Positions 18,153 through 28,370 are shown, counted from the first letter of the stretch. The stretch is 64,000 nucleotides of DNA from [Clostridium] fimetarium (GCF_900111235.1 NZ_FOJI01000010.1:124001-188000); one strand, 5' to 3'. Notes: generated by a model not told the origin, from the letters alone. A program made the numbers and translations.

Positions 18153-18227
18153 GGTCCCACAAGCACCTAAAAGTAGGCACTTATGAGACCTGATAACATA
18201 AGATAACAGTAACTCTGCTTTAACACG
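18153..18227 (-). repeat. Cassette-boundary repeat R1b (hairpin type B)
   Basis: Hairpin at 18153-18190 (GGTCCCACAAGC... to GACC), followed by TGATAACATAAGATAACAG. Same layout as R2, R3, R5 and R7. The minus-strand transcript pairs fully with G-U wobbles and ends in a T-rich stretch. The 430 bases from here to 18658 hold no gene. Confidence 0.7.
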
Positions 18228-18658
18228 AATTCATTAACAATTTCTACTTCATTCATCTTCACCATAGTTAATCCTGAAGTAATCTGGCGTAAGTATCTCC
18301 ATAGGTATCGATATAATTCCTGTACTTATCATAATCAATATAATATTTTTCACCCCAGGATGAAACACATAGCATAGTTTTAACTAACAATCTCCTAATA
18401 CCTTCTTCTTCAAAGTTTGAAACATTTCTTCACGACCAGTAAAATCAATTGTTCAAATCATCTGCACACTTAAGCTTCTAAAAATGCACTTTCCAGTATT
18501 AGCTCATGTATTAAAATTAGCTGGTCTTTGCCTGTACAATTGAATCTAATCCAAGCAATTGACTCACACAAGCAACTCAAGGATTAAAAACTTTTTAATA
18601 TACTATCAAGAGACAGTCTTTTTTACAAAAACCTCTTATCACCGTTCGCAATTTTTTA

Positions 18659-19141
18659 TCAATCAACATACTCTCCAATAGTGAATTCTTTTCCATCTTC
18701 TGATTCAATATATATTCGTGAGATACCTACTTTTTTTTCATCAGCAGTGCAAACTTGATACCCTTCAATTACTACTACTTCATATTTATTATCAGAATCT
18801 GTTACTATATCATCTATACTAACCGAGAAAGTAACTTCCGTTGTCTTTCCATTTTCTACGCCCTTTCCACTAGAATTAGGAAATTTAATTTTATCAATGT
18901 TAGTTGTTTTTCCCTTATAAAATTCCATTCCTTTTTTTATTTCGTATTCTAGGCCATTGGTTTCTATAGAATACTGGCAAAACATGCTCTTTAATCCCGC
19001 CGCATCATCCTCATCCAAGCACTTTAGAACTTTCTTACATATATCCTCAGCCTTTTGATCATAATTTACATATAACTCACAGGAAGTCGTAAAAATCACA
19101 ATCATTACCATCAAAAGTGACAATATGATTTTCCTCTTCAT
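18659..19141 (-). CDS. DUF5104-family lipoprotein
   Basis: A protein of 160 residues. MKRKIILSLLMVMIVIFTTSC is a lipoprotein signal, Cys21 being the lipidated residue. The mature part (AEDICKKVLKCLDEDDAAGL, KSMFCQYS, GMEFYKGK) fits DUF5104, a small NTF2-like extracellular domain. The ATG overlaps the stop of the large surface protein upstream as ATGA, so the two are translationally coupled. A paralogous pair, with the surface protein decayed, lies at 35.5-36.7 kb. The lipoprotein probably assists or anchors its partner at the membrane. Confidence 0.75.
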   Translation of the reverse strand: MKRKIILSLLMVMIVIFTTSCELYVNYDQKAEDICKKVLKCLDEDDAAGLKSMFCQYSIETNGLEYEIKKGMEFYKGKTTNIDKIKFPNSSGKGVENGKTTEVTFSVSIDDIVTDSDNKYEVVVIEGYQVCTADEKKVGISRIYIESEDGKEFTIGEYVD

Positions 19142-22100
19142 ATTTTGCTGCTCCAATTTATCCATACTGTATGACCATCCTCATCAAATATCATATATTT
19201 TTTTAATTCACTTTTATTTGTTACTTTCTTCTTCAATTCCTCAAACATTTCTTCACGACCAGTGAAATCAATTGTTCCTACCATAACCATATCCAAAGCT
19301 TTGGGTTCATCAAATTCTGGATTGAATCCAGTAATCCACCATTGCTCTTCATTTGGTGCCCATGAAAAAACATTATCAATATCGGCTTTTCCATAATAGT
19401 TATATAAACTTAGTGTCATAGGTAATGTAAAATCAACTACATTCCACTGTTTAAAATTTATTATAGGAATAGTATATGGATCTGTATAAATGCCAATTTC
19501 AGCTCCACTTCCCAGATTAAGATAATCACCTCTCCATGCCCAAATCATATAATCTTTTCCACCAGATGTGAACTGAAACTTTTGCTGCTTCATATTATCA
19601 GAAGTTCCTACCCTAAAGATTTCATCATAAACATCATTATATCCACCTATTTTTTGCCAATTATCTGCATTCGAATGTAGTGACTGTTTCATATTATCAT
19701 ATCTAAACTGTAATACGTATGACCCGCCCCCTGTTGATGCTGAAGGCCACTTACCTAATTTCCAGTCTAACCAATCTATATCATACCAATCACCATAATC
19801 ACTTGCAACATTTTTATTATACGCCTGATTATACTGTTCCTGCCAAATTCCCGCTGGACCATTTATTCTTAATGGTTCCGGATCCTTAGGAACAACCTTC
19901 TTACCACTTACATACCTTGCGCGACCATCATATAATCCATCATCATCTGAATCTTGTTTTGTTGGGTTGCTCTTCATAACAAGGTACTGAGCAATTATTG
20001 GCTGCGGATATCCATGCCCAGTAAGTTTTAAGATTTTTGTAACTATATTGTTTAGAGGATCATCTTCTGGATTTTTTTTCACACCCATCTCTTCTGAGTC
20101 TGATATTCCATCTCCATCTGTATCATACTTAAGTGGATTAGTTTTTATATAGGTACCATTTGAAATAATCATTCCACCCGTCTCATATACATCGTACAAC
20201 CCATCTCCATCTGTATCTGTAGTATCTACATTTCCTACTGTATCACCTTGAACACCAAATATTGCTTTCCTAATTTCGTCTGACGATGCTGCAAAATAAA
20301 ACTTTCCACCTGTAACATTTGCTATATACTCTAATGCACTTTGCCCATATGTTGAACCAATCAAAACAGTATATATTTTTATTCCCATTTCTTTAGCTCT
20401 TTGTAATGTTGCCGCTGTATAGTAAACATCACCATCACATAATAGAATGATTATTTTAGAATTTTCCACACCAAGTACAACATTGGGATCCGTTTTCTCA
20501 AATTCATTAAGTGCAGCAACTAATCCAGACTCAACATTTGTTCCGCCATCTGCATAGATAGAACTCAGATTATTCTTTAAATTAATCTTATCCCAAGTGA
20601 ATTGAGTATATACAGTTGCAATAGAATTAAATCCGACAATTGTTCCCCTATCATTTGAAAGCATAGCATCTATAAAATTGCCAATTGCTTCTTTTGCTGT
20701 TGAAATACTTGAACCTTGCATACTACCTGAGCGATCAATCACATAACCGATATCAAAATACTCTAGTGTTTCTGATGATGGCTTTCGATTATAGCTTAAT
20801 GCTTGACTCCATACTTTATACCATTCCTTACTATCAACTACTAGATATGTAGAAAAATGCGTTGTTCTATAACTTACTGTGTTTTCTTCTGTATTCAGAA
20901 CACTTTCTTCATCCATTATAACATATTGATTATTTTCTACATCATACCACATTACCCTTAGATCATTTTCATTTACATCACCTAAAAGTGTATCATTATA
21001 ATGGAATGTTATTGTAGCCTCATCAAAGTTTGATTGACTATTAATTTCAATTGGAACACCTACTAAACCCACTACCCCACTTGATAATGTATCTTCACCA
21101 AATGTATTTTCTACAGAAGTTGTTTTATTAATATCACCTGTACATGCCATTGAAATAGTTACATTTATAATTTGCTTTTTATCTTCTGAAGCTACATCAT
21201 GTGATAATTGTTGCTGTATCTTTTCTTGTCCATCAAGAATGTCATCACCATTGGTATCAATATTTAATGGGTCTAATCCTAATTTTATTTCTGAGCCATC
21301 GTCTATTCCGTCACCGTCTGTATCCGCTACTAATGGATTTGTAAAATACACATAGATTTCATCGTAGTCTGACAAATTATCCTCATCAGTATCATACTTT
21401 AAATTACTTGTCCCAAAACCAAATTCTTCAAGTATGGTGAGTTTATCTCCATCTAAATCTTCGTCACCATCAAAAACACCATCATTATCCGTATCTTTTT
21501 TTAAAGGATCCAAACTGTAATATTGCTCTAAGTTATCATCAATCCCATCTTTATCTGTGTCACTATCATATGGATTTGTACCAATCGATAATTCAATTTG
21601 GTTAGTAAGATTATCTTTGTCAAAATCACCTTGCAATTCATTAGCATCTGTTATTACTTCCGTAATGATAACGTTTTCAATGGCTGCTTCAGCATTGCCT
21701 GGACTACCACCAAATCCAAGTCTAACACTTTCACCAGATTTTATATTTGAGTTATAACCCGCATTTTTAATTGTACAATGTCTATCTTGCACATCCACAA
21801 TATTTGCAGTCCAAAACCTATCAATATTATTTAAGAAATCAAATTGTAAATTCCAGTCTTCAATTGTGTTCTGACTATTATTTGTAATTATAATTTCACC
21901 ATTGTAACCAGTTCCCCAATCATTTGTAACATTATATGTAACTGTATAATCAGCATTATCAACTACAGCTTCTTTTGTTACCATATAATAAGAATTTGGT
22001 ATCATCACTTCTGATACGGCCTCTGATTTTGCAGTAAATCCAAAACTTACGCTTTGACCGACTCCAATATCTTGATTGTATCCTGCATTTTTTATTACGT

Positions 22101-22428
22101 AGATTCCATTTTCATTTGAATATACTTGTCCATTCCAGATATTTGTAATTTCATTATCCAGCTTAAATCCAATTGCCCAATTGTCTATTACTTTATCACT
22201 AGTATTTTTCACTGTCACATCGGCGTTAAATGCTCCTGCCCATTGTGATGTGATTTTAAAGTCCACTTCAAAATCTGTGCCTTTAAAAGTTGTTTCTTTG
22301 TTCTCTGTTCCCGATGAATTTGCTTTTATGGCTGTAATATTTACATTTGAAACAATCATTACAACCAATAAAATTACTGCAATTACCCTTTTCATTTCCA
22401 ATCTGACTTTCCTCTTAATAAGCTTCAT
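19138..22428 (-). CDS. Secreted multidomain surface protein: 2x CBM2-like, thrombospondin type 3 repeats, VWA, DUF4474
   Basis: A 1096-residue exported protein. After a signal peptide (to ~36) come two CBM2-like carbohydrate-binding domains (~45-150 and ~157-262, each with W..GF/GYNGE and NAGYN signatures). Next are calcium-binding thrombospondin type 3 repeats (DTDKDGIDD pattern, ~279-404), a VWA domain with MIDAS DRSGS near 561 and its Asp near 661, more type 3 repeats, and a C-terminal DUF4474 (~922-1090; GGKDYMIWAWRGDY, QWWITGFNP). There is no sortase signal. Start by AGGGGGAAGT before the ATG. Likely an adhesin or polysaccharide-binding protein, coupled to the DUF5104 lipoprotein. Confidence 0.85.
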   Translation of the reverse strand: MKLIKRKVRLEMKRVIAVILLVVMIVSNVNITAIKANSSGTENKETTFKGTDFEVDFKITSQWAGAFNADVTVKNTSDKVIDNWAIGFKLDNEITNIWNGQVYSNENGIYVIKNAGYNQDIGVGQSVSFGFTAKSEAVSEVMIPNSYYMVTKEAVVDNADYTVTYNVTNDWGTGYNGEIIITNNSQNTIEDWNLQFDFLNNIDRFWTANIVDVQDRHCTIKNAGYNSNIKSGESVRLGFGGSPGNAEAAIENVIITEVITDANELQGDFDKDNLTNQIELSIGTNPYDSDTDKDGIDDNLEQYYSLDPLKKDTDNDGVFDGDEDLDGDKLTILEEFGFGTSNLKYDTDEDNLSDYDEIYVYFTNPLVADTDGDGIDDGSEIKLGLDPLNIDTNGDDILDGQEKIQQQLSHDVASEDKKQIINVTISMACTGDINKTTSVENTFGEDTLSSGVVGLVGVPIEINSQSNFDEATITFHYNDTLLGDVNENDLRVMWYDVENNQYVIMDEESVLNTEENTVSYRTTHFSTYLVVDSKEWYKVWSQALSYNRKPSSETLEYFDIGYVIDRSGSMQGSSISTAKEAIGNFIDAMLSNDRGTIVGFNSIATVYTQFTWDKINLKNNLSSIYADGGTNVESGLVAALNEFEKTDPNVVLGVENSKIIILLCDGDVYYTAATLQRAKEMGIKIYTVLIGSTYGQSALEYIANVTGGKFYFAASSDEIRKAIFGVQGDTVGNVDTTDTDGDGLYDVYETGGMIISNGTYIKTNPLKYDTDGDGISDSEEMGVKKNPEDDPLNNIVTKILKLTGHGYPQPIIAQYLVMKSNPTKQDSDDDGLYDGRARYVSGKKVVPKDPEPLRINGPAGIWQEQYNQAYNKNVASDYGDWYDIDWLDWKLGKWPSASTGGGSYVLQFRYDNMKQSLHSNADNWQKIGGYNDVYDEIFRVGTSDNMKQQKFQFTSGGKDYMIWAWRGDYLNLGSGAEIGIYTDPYTIPIINFKQWNVVDFTLPMTLSLYNYYGKADIDNVFSWAPNEEQWWITGFNPEFDEPKALDMVMVGTIDFTGREEMFEELKKKVTNKSELKKYMIFDEDGHTVWINWSSKI

Positions 22429-22468
22429 ACTTCCCCCTAAAATATAATATTTAAGGATTATTCACAGC

Positions 22469-22499
22469 AAAAAAGGCCGCAAAATAATACTCTGCGACC
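22469..22499 (-). terminator. Leader terminator before the surface-protein gene
   Basis: Minus strand GGTCGCA, 11-base loop, TGCGGCC, then six T. It lies between the promoter at 22617-22645 and the start codon, so it could regulate the gene by attenuation. Confidence 0.6.
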
Positions 22500-22616
22500 A
22501 AAATATCTTAGTTTGATATAAAATCAGTATCCCCTTAGCTGCTTATCTCCCTCTAGATATATAGCCTTATAGCATTGTATTACTTAAATTCACTGTGATT
22601 ACTTCCCTTAAAATTG

Positions 22617-22645
22617 AACATAACATTTTATTATTTTAATGTCAA
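22617..22645 (-). promoter_or_regulatory. Promoter of the surface-protein operon
   Basis: TTGACA, 17 bases, TATGTT on the minus strand. Transcription from here would produce a leader of about 180 bases containing the terminator at 22469-22499. Confidence 0.6.
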
Positions 22646-22680
22646 TGACAATAGTTCGACATTAGACAACCACAATTCGA

Positions 22681-22730
22681 CATTGATACAACCATTAATT
22701 TACTTTCGAAAATTAATGGTTGTATCAATG
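22681..22730. repeat. 21-bp perfect inverted repeat
   Basis: Arms 22681-22701 and 22710-22730 are exact complements (CATTGATACAACC / GGTTGTATCAATG cores) around an 8-base loop. It lies upstream of the surface-protein promoter, without a long T-run. Related ATTCGACATTGA-type sequences occur on its left side. Confidence 0.75.
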
Positions 22731-22873
22731 CAAAGCAGCCTTTTATTACTAATTTAACCAATATTATTATTAGAAGTATTTCCATCTATATGAATACTAA
22801 TATTGCCACTCCTCTGATCAATTCCAATAATGACTTATATCTTTCCTCCTTCATCATTTTCTTATTTTTACAC

Positions 22874-23181
22874 TTTACACCATTTTTTACACCATTTGCA
22901 TGAAGATACATAAAGCCAGACAATCACTGATAAAAAGAAAGAAGTCCCACAAGCCCCTAAAATAGGAGCCTATGAGACCTGATAACGTAAGACAACAGCA
23001 ACTACGCTCTAACAAGACGTGAGTGCTAATTATTTTATTTTTATGAGAGTGCTAATTATTTTATTTTATATGTGAGAGTGCTAATATTTTTATTTTATTT
23101 TCTATGAAGCCGCATGTTTACTGGGTTTGCAGATTCGTAAATTATTATAAAATGCCGTTTTAGGGTGTTTTACACCATTTT
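22874..23181 (-). repeat. Cassette-boundary repeat R2, long form
   Basis: TTTACACC direct repeats, ATAAAGCCAGACAATCACTG, hairpin B (22944-22978), TGATAACGTAAGACAACAG, three GAGTGCTAA units (23021, 23047, 23076), then a stretch whose minus strand reads NGVKHPKTAFYNNLRI and ends at another TTTTACACCATTTT. R3 has the same layout. The matching peptide in R3 indicates this end was once coding. Confidence 0.75.
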
Positions 23182-23260
23182 GCACGTTAGCTATGAGCCA
23201 TGCATGGATAAATATGCATTGGCTGTTGTAAGCTTGCTCAATTATGTTCGTCCCAATTAT

Positions 23261-23460
23261 TTATCTATCATATACAACCTCAGCTGCAGTCATTCCATAA
23301 TTACTATAATGCAATTTGTTTTGCACTGCCTGTAAGAAACGTCGTGTTGCGTTTGCCTAAGGATCATAATCTGATACTGTATCATAAATATCCGTAATTT
23401 TCTGGTAAAATTTACGTTCTGACAATCTGATTTCGCGTACTTTCTCTAATTGCTATTGCT
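23261..23460 (-). pseudogene. RhuM-family gene fragment (C-terminal region)
   Basis: The minus strand reads VREIRLSERKFYQKITDIYD, a stop, then RRFLQAVQNKLHYSNYGMTA and AAEVV. This is the conserved late part of RhuM-family proteins (SERKFYQKITDIY..., F.a.VQNKLHYA..G.TAAE). In-frame stops occur at both ends and in the middle. It sits between the 3' end of the ABC exporter gene and repeat R2. Confidence 0.7.
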
Positions 23461-23566
23461 CCTTTTTCGCTGCAAATCACATTTTTAAAATCACTTAACA
23501 CCATTATAATAAATAGCATTATTAGGTTCTTTTCGAATTATATTCAGAGTTTTATTTGCCTAAAAT

Positions 23567-25249
23567 CTATATCACTATTTTACAATCTGCCGTCTCAATT
23601 GTTGATGGTCGATGAGCTATCATTAGTATGAGTTTATCCTTTTTTATCTTAGATATAGATTCCTGTATTAACTTTTCTGATTCATTGTCCAGAGCTGATG
23701 TTGCCTCATCCATTAATAGAATGGGTGCATCTTTTAGTATAGCCCTAGCAATGGCAAGTCTCTGCTTCTGTCCTCCAGAGATAGTATTTCCTCGTTCACC
23801 AAGTACAGTATCATATCCATTTTCCAATTTCATAATAAATTCATGTGCATTGGCAATTTGAGCAGCCTGAATTATTTCATCATCTGTAGCATCCAATCGT
23901 CCCTGTCTGATATTCTCTTTTACTGTATCTCGAAACATATATGGTTCCTGAGGTATATATGCTATCCTGCTTCTTGCATATACTAATCCCATTTTTACAA
24001 TATCTTTTCCACATATTGATACATTTCCGGATTTCAGTGGATAAAAGCCCATAAGTAACTTAATAAGTGTACTTTTTCCCCTTCCGGATTCACCTGTCAA
24101 TGCATAGCTGTATCCACGTTCAAAGCCAATACTATAATGGTTGAATACATCTTCTGATTTTTCATCATACCCAAAAGAAATATCATTTAATTGTATATAT
24201 GGTTCAGTATCGCAGCCCATATTCTCTGTCACATCGAATTGCTCCATGCAACCTTTGTTTGGCTCCATTCCACCTCTGTTTTGCTCATCAGGCAAATCAA
24301 GAAATGAAAGTACTCTTTCTCCATTTACCAGCCAGCTTGCTAGACTTGGAATGTACTCTCCCATCATCAGAAAATTATATTGAAAGGTTCCATACAAAGT
24401 ATAGAGTGCAATTAAACTTCCCATGTTTCCATTCGTATTTTGCATATAGATGATTCCCAATGAAAGAAAAACCAAGGCTCCAATTAAATCAAACACTGCT
24501 CTAATGCCAGCTACGATTGATTCCAGATTTCCCTGCCTAATCATATTACTTCCACAATGATTATTTGCTTTATCATACTTTTCTTCAATAGTACTCCTTA
24601 ATGGAAACATTCTTATCGTCTCCATTCCCTGAAGCATATTAGTAATGGATTTACTTATTTCTTTATTATCATCTGAAATCTTTCTGCTATATTTCTTAAA
24701 AAAAGGAATCATAGCAAAATTAATGGTCAACGATAATGCAGATAATATGAATAATCCAAGCATAACTGGTGGACACAGTATAAACATTGGAACTCCGCAC
24801 ACACAGACTAGAATAATAGGCATCATAACCCTTCTAAGTCTTGAGCCAAATATCCCTGAAGCCATATTGGTATCATAAGTTATTTTTGCCATGAAATCCC
24901 CAGTGTGATTTTTTTCATAGAAATTCATTGGTAGCATTAAAGCTTTTCCAAGTACAATATTCTTCATATTAGCACTTGTTCTTTTGGCTTCGTTGTTATA
25001 ACAGATTCCAAGGATATTTCCAATAATAAGTTTTAAAACAACTACTATGATTATGTATTCAAGAACAGACGTATCCCATATATTATCTCCTTTAATTGCA
25101 GTATCCGTGATCAGACCAATGATATTAGAAATCATAATTGCAGCTACACCATCAATGATTCCCATCGATATAATCGCACCAAAATACAGGAACGCCCTTT
25201 TTCCCTGAAATATCTTAATTAATTTCGTTAATACCTTAAAATTATTCAC
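23567..25249 (-). CDS. ABC exporter half-transporter 2 (permease-ATPase)
   Basis: About 560 residues: six membrane helices in the first ~300, then an ATPase with Walker A GESGRGKST, signature ISGGQKQRLAIARA, Walker B ILLMDEATSALD and H-loop AHRPST. The start is GTG at 25249, seven bases after GAGGAGG and overlapping the upstream stop by eight bases. The protein ends at ADCKIVI, some 20 residues sooner than usual, and the DNA beyond is RhuM remnant, so the end may have been trimmed by recombination. It would form a heterodimer with the upstream half-transporter to export a lipid, drug or peptide. Confidence 0.85.
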   Translation of the reverse strand: MNNFKVLTKLIKIFQGKRAFLYFGAIISMGIIDGVAAIMISNIIGLITDTAIKGDNIWDTSVLEYIIIVVVLKLIIGNILGICYNNEAKRTSANMKNIVLGKALMLPMNFYEKNHTGDFMAKITYDTNMASGIFGSRLRRVMMPIILVCVCGVPMFILCPPVMLGLFILSALSLTINFAMIPFFKKYSRKISDDNKEISKSITNMLQGMETIRMFPLRSTIEEKYDKANNHCGSNMIRQGNLESIVAGIRAVFDLIGALVFLSLGIIYMQNTNGNMGSLIALYTLYGTFQYNFLMMGEYIPSLASWLVNGERVLSFLDLPDEQNRGGMEPNKGCMEQFDVTENMGCDTEPYIQLNDISFGYDEKSEDVFNHYSIGFERGYSYALTGESGRGKSTLIKLLMGFYPLKSGNVSICGKDIVKMGLVYARSRIAYIPQEPYMFRDTVKENIRQGRLDATDDEIIQAAQIANAHEFIMKLENGYDTVLGERGNTISGGQKQRLAIARAILKDAPILLMDEATSALDNESEKLIQESISKIKKDKLILMIAHRPSTIETADCKIVI

Positions 25250-26966
25250 AAACTGCCTCCTCTGAAATATGATACAATTTACTATAAGCACCATTTATTC
25301 GAATTAATTCTTCATGTTTTCCCGACTCAACAATTCTGCCATTCTTAAAGACATGGATACAATCTGCAGAGATAATTGTATTCAAACGATGAGCAATCGT
25401 AATAATTGTATGATCGGCTGAAATCTTTCTTAAGACCTCTTTAATCTTCTCCTCATTTTCTATATCAATAGAAGCTGTCGGCTCATCAAACAGAATCAAT
25501 TCAGCATCTTTTAACAGCGCCCTTGCAATGGCTATTCTTTGTTTCTGTCCACCTGATAATCGATCACCACGCTCTCCAACATTAGTCTCATATTTCTCTG
25601 GCATCTTCATTATCTCGTCATGAATACCTGCTTTTATACAACATTCCATTATTTTATCTATAGAAATACGATCATCTCCACAGGCAACATTCCAAGCAAT
25701 TGTCTCAGGGAATAAAAATGTAACCTGAGTCACAATAGCAATTTTGCGTCGAAGACAATCAAGATTCCATTCATTTATATTTCTTCCAAATAATCTTAGC
25801 TTTCCAGAATCAAGAGCATAGTAACCACATATCAATTTAATAATTGTGCTTTTTCCTCCACCTGACTCTCCTACGAATGCAATGTTCTTTCCCTTTTGAA
25901 CACACAGATTAATACCATTTAAAACTTTTGTATTTTCATTATAGGAAAAGGTTACATTTTCAAATGACATAATTTCATCAGTTTCTTTTTGATTATCCAT
26001 CACATTTTCCTGTTCAATTGGATAATCCATCAATTCTTCCAAACGTTTCTTAGATACAAGACATATCTTGCCTTCAATTATATAATTAGGCAGCATAGCC
26101 AATGGATGCACAACTCTATCCAACAGCAACATAAAATATGACATTTCACCGATTGATAAATGCCCTCCTGCAACCCTTACTATTGCAACTAATCCTAGAA
26201 TAATCTGTGGAGCATAGTCTAAGACCTGTCCTGTCATAAATGCTAAAGCAGAGATTTCATTTCTTCTATATGCAAACCGTAACAGTTTTTTATTCGTTTT
26301 CTGAATCTTCCCCTTGAAATAATTCTCTAAATTATAGCTCTTGACCACTCCAATTCCGTTGATGGAATCGTAAGCCAATTCACTCAATTCATCATTATAA
26401 TCTACGAACTTCTTTGTAAGATCAGACACCCTCTTACCAGTGAATCTTGAAACAAGAATCATTAGCGGCACCATAACCATTAATATTAATGTCAGTACAA
26501 TGTCTAGTCTGAATAATGAAATCATTATTGTCCCTATGGTTATCACAGACGAAGCAACAATTGGCAGTATTTCTGAATAGTATTCTGATAACATCCGAAC
26601 ATCATCTAGGAAATTATTTAATACTTTCCCAGATGCATGTGTATCAAAGTATTGAAACTGTAATCGAAAAAGTTGTTGTCCTGCAGCTCTTCTAAAGCCT
26701 GTCTGCATGTTTGAAGAAAATATCTTTGCACTTATATTCTGTAAATATGTAAATGTGAAACCAGCAACAATCAATATCGCAACATAAATCCAAAACTTCT
26801 CATTTACAATCTCAGATAAATTTCCATTAAACATGGCATCAATCGCATCTGAGATTTTACCATTTCCCAACAGTAATACTATCGCAGTAACATAAGTGCC
26901 TATGATTTCTAACATAAACCATTGTCCATTTTTTAGAAATAGTTTCTTAAATATATTATTTCTCAT
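25242..26966 (-). CDS. ABC exporter half-transporter 1 (permease-ATPase)
   Basis: A 574-residue type IV exporter half: membrane domain to ~330, then an ATPase with Walker A GESGGGKST, signature LSGGQKQRIAIARA, Walker B LILFDEPTASID and H-loop AHRLNT. GAGGGG precedes the ATG. First gene of a two-gene operon, divergent from the AraC regulator across 140 bases holding AT-rich promoter sequence. The family exports peptides, drugs or lipids; the substrate cannot be deduced. Control by the divergent regulator is likely. Confidence 0.85.
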   Translation of the reverse strand: MRNNIFKKLFLKNGQWFMLEIIGTYVTAIVLLLGNGKISDAIDAMFNGNLSEIVNEKFWIYVAILIVAGFTFTYLQNISAKIFSSNMQTGFRRAAGQQLFRLQFQYFDTHASGKVLNNFLDDVRMLSEYYSEILPIVASSVITIGTIMISLFRLDIVLTLILMVMVPLMILVSRFTGKRVSDLTKKFVDYNDELSELAYDSINGIGVVKSYNLENYFKGKIQKTNKKLLRFAYRRNEISALAFMTGQVLDYAPQIILGLVAIVRVAGGHLSIGEMSYFMLLLDRVVHPLAMLPNYIIEGKICLVSKKRLEELMDYPIEQENVMDNQKETDEIMSFENVTFSYNENTKVLNGINLCVQKGKNIAFVGESGGGKSTIIKLICGYYALDSGKLRLFGRNINEWNLDCLRRKIAIVTQVTFLFPETIAWNVACGDDRISIDKIMECCIKAGIHDEIMKMPEKYETNVGERGDRLSGGQKQRIAIARALLKDAELILFDEPTASIDIENEEKIKEVLRKISADHTIITIAHRLNTIISADCIHVFKNGRIVESGKHEELIRINGAYSKLYHISEEAVCE

Positions 26967-27106
26967 ATATAATTCCCCTCTATTTTATTCTTGTTATTAA
27001 CTTATACGAATGATATAATCATAATATAAATTTATATGTTTTTCATTTAATAAGCTATTAAATATCCAATTTTTCTACAATATTCTATCATTATAAGGAG
27101 TTTAAT

Positions 27107-27937
27107 ATGTCGCAGCCAATTTCAAAAGGACGATGTTTCTTAGTTGAATACGTAAAAAAATCAGCCGATAGCTTCATGCCAACGTCTGATATTTATAATA
27201 ATTATTATGGAATTAGTTTTATCGTAAGTGGTGACCGCCAAATTGCAACTCCTGACAAGAACTACTTTGTTCATAAAGGATATGTATCTCCTATGCCTAA
27301 TGGTGTATATCACCGGACTACACCATTATCTAATGAGCCTTATGAAAGATACGGAATACGATTCAATCAAAAGATTGCACATGAATGTATTGCACATTTT
27401 GGTAAAAACACTTTCCAAAATATTATGTCCCATAGCAGTTACAATATCTCTATGGAAAGTCAGAAGAAAGTATTCGGCTTATATGAGGAGATGCAATTAG
27501 AATACAATAATAACGACAAATACTCTGAAATACTTCTTTATAATCTATTAGAACAGATATTAGTTATTATTTTGCGTGATGGTAATGTAGAAGAACATTC
27601 TGAAATTAAGCTTCTATCTGCTGATACATTGATTATTGAATCCTTGAAATATATAGACTTCAACTATGCTTCCAATCCTACAGTAGATGAATTATCTTCT
27701 AGAGCAGGATTGTCAGCATCCAGGTTTATGAGTCGTTTCCATGCATGTGTAGGTTCTTCCTATATCTCTTATCTGAACACCTATAAGATAGGAATTGCTC
27801 TCTCGCTGTTATCAAATACTAGTATGTCTATTCAGGCTATTTCAGACAGCCTGGGATTCTGTAACGCCAATTATTTCAGCAGCACTTTTAAAAAGCTGAC
27901 AGGAACCTCTCCACTGAAATGTAGAAAGAACACATGA
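27107..27937 (+). CDS. AraC-family transcriptional regulator
   Basis: A 276-residue protein. An N-terminal cupin-like sensor domain (YNNYYGISFIVSGDRQIATP) is followed by the C-terminal double helix-turn-helix of AraC/XylS proteins (VDELSSRAGLSASRFMSRFH and IQAISDSLGFCNANYFSSTF). It is the only large gene on the plus strand and diverges from the ABC exporter operon, which it presumably controls in response to a small ligand. Good AAGGAG ribosome site; a strong terminator follows at 28065. Confidence 0.85.
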   Translation: MSQPISKGRCFLVEYVKKSADSFMPTSDIYNNYYGISFIVSGDRQIATPDKNYFVHKGYVSPMPNGVYHRTTPLSNEPYERYGIRFNQKIAHECIAHFGKNTFQNIMSHSSYNISMESQKKVFGLYEEMQLEYNNNDKYSEILLYNLLEQILVIILRDGNVEEHSEIKLLSADTLIIESLKYIDFNYASNPTVDELSSRAGLSASRFMSRFHACVGSSYISYLNTYKIGIALSLLSNTSMSIQAISDSLGFCNANYFSSTFKKLTGTSPLKCRKNT

Positions 27938-28064
27938 TTTTTTTTACACTTAAAGCATCTGCAACTTTGGGTGATTCTTATAAAAAACTTAAGCAATCAA
28001 ATTATTGTACTTTATTATTCTGATAATTCTCCCTGTAGCTCAAATTATTCTTATTTTCTATATC

Positions 28065-28097
28065 AAAAAAGGACTTCTACACGAAGGCCTTTTTTTT
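28065..28097 (+). terminator. Terminator of the AraC regulator gene
   Basis: AAAAAAGGACTTC, loop TACAC, GAAGGCCTTTTTTTT. The A- and T-runs on both sides mean it may also work on the minus strand. Confidence 0.8.
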
Positions 28098-28370
28098 AAC
28101 TATATAAATTTAATCAATACTGCCAATCTGCTCTTGACCTTAATGTTATGCTTATCAACCAATTTCTGAATCCACGCCTGATCCTCATTTCGATATGGGT
28201 CACTAAAAAAACGCTTAACAAACTTAAAATAGACCCTATAAGCCGGACAGTTAAAAAAGAGCCTTAATCTCAAATTTAACATTCCACTATCTTATTAGGG
28301 TCTATCTTTTCTCGTTTATCATTTTCTCATTTCTTTTTTCTTCTTATTTCTTTTTTCTTATTTCATATCT

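Noticed and set aside
22990-23090. Three GAGTGCTAA units in R2 (one in R3) look like half of the HrcA CIRCE operator
   Set aside because: CIRCE needs TTAGCACTC and GAGTGCTAA nine bases apart. Only one orientation is present, in tandem, and no chaperone gene follows.
28100-28282. 60-residue minus-strand open frame after the AraC terminator
   Set aside because: No ribosome site and no recognisable family. The end (WIQKLVDKHNIKVKSRLAV) looks protein-like, so it may be a remnant, but support is too weak to list.
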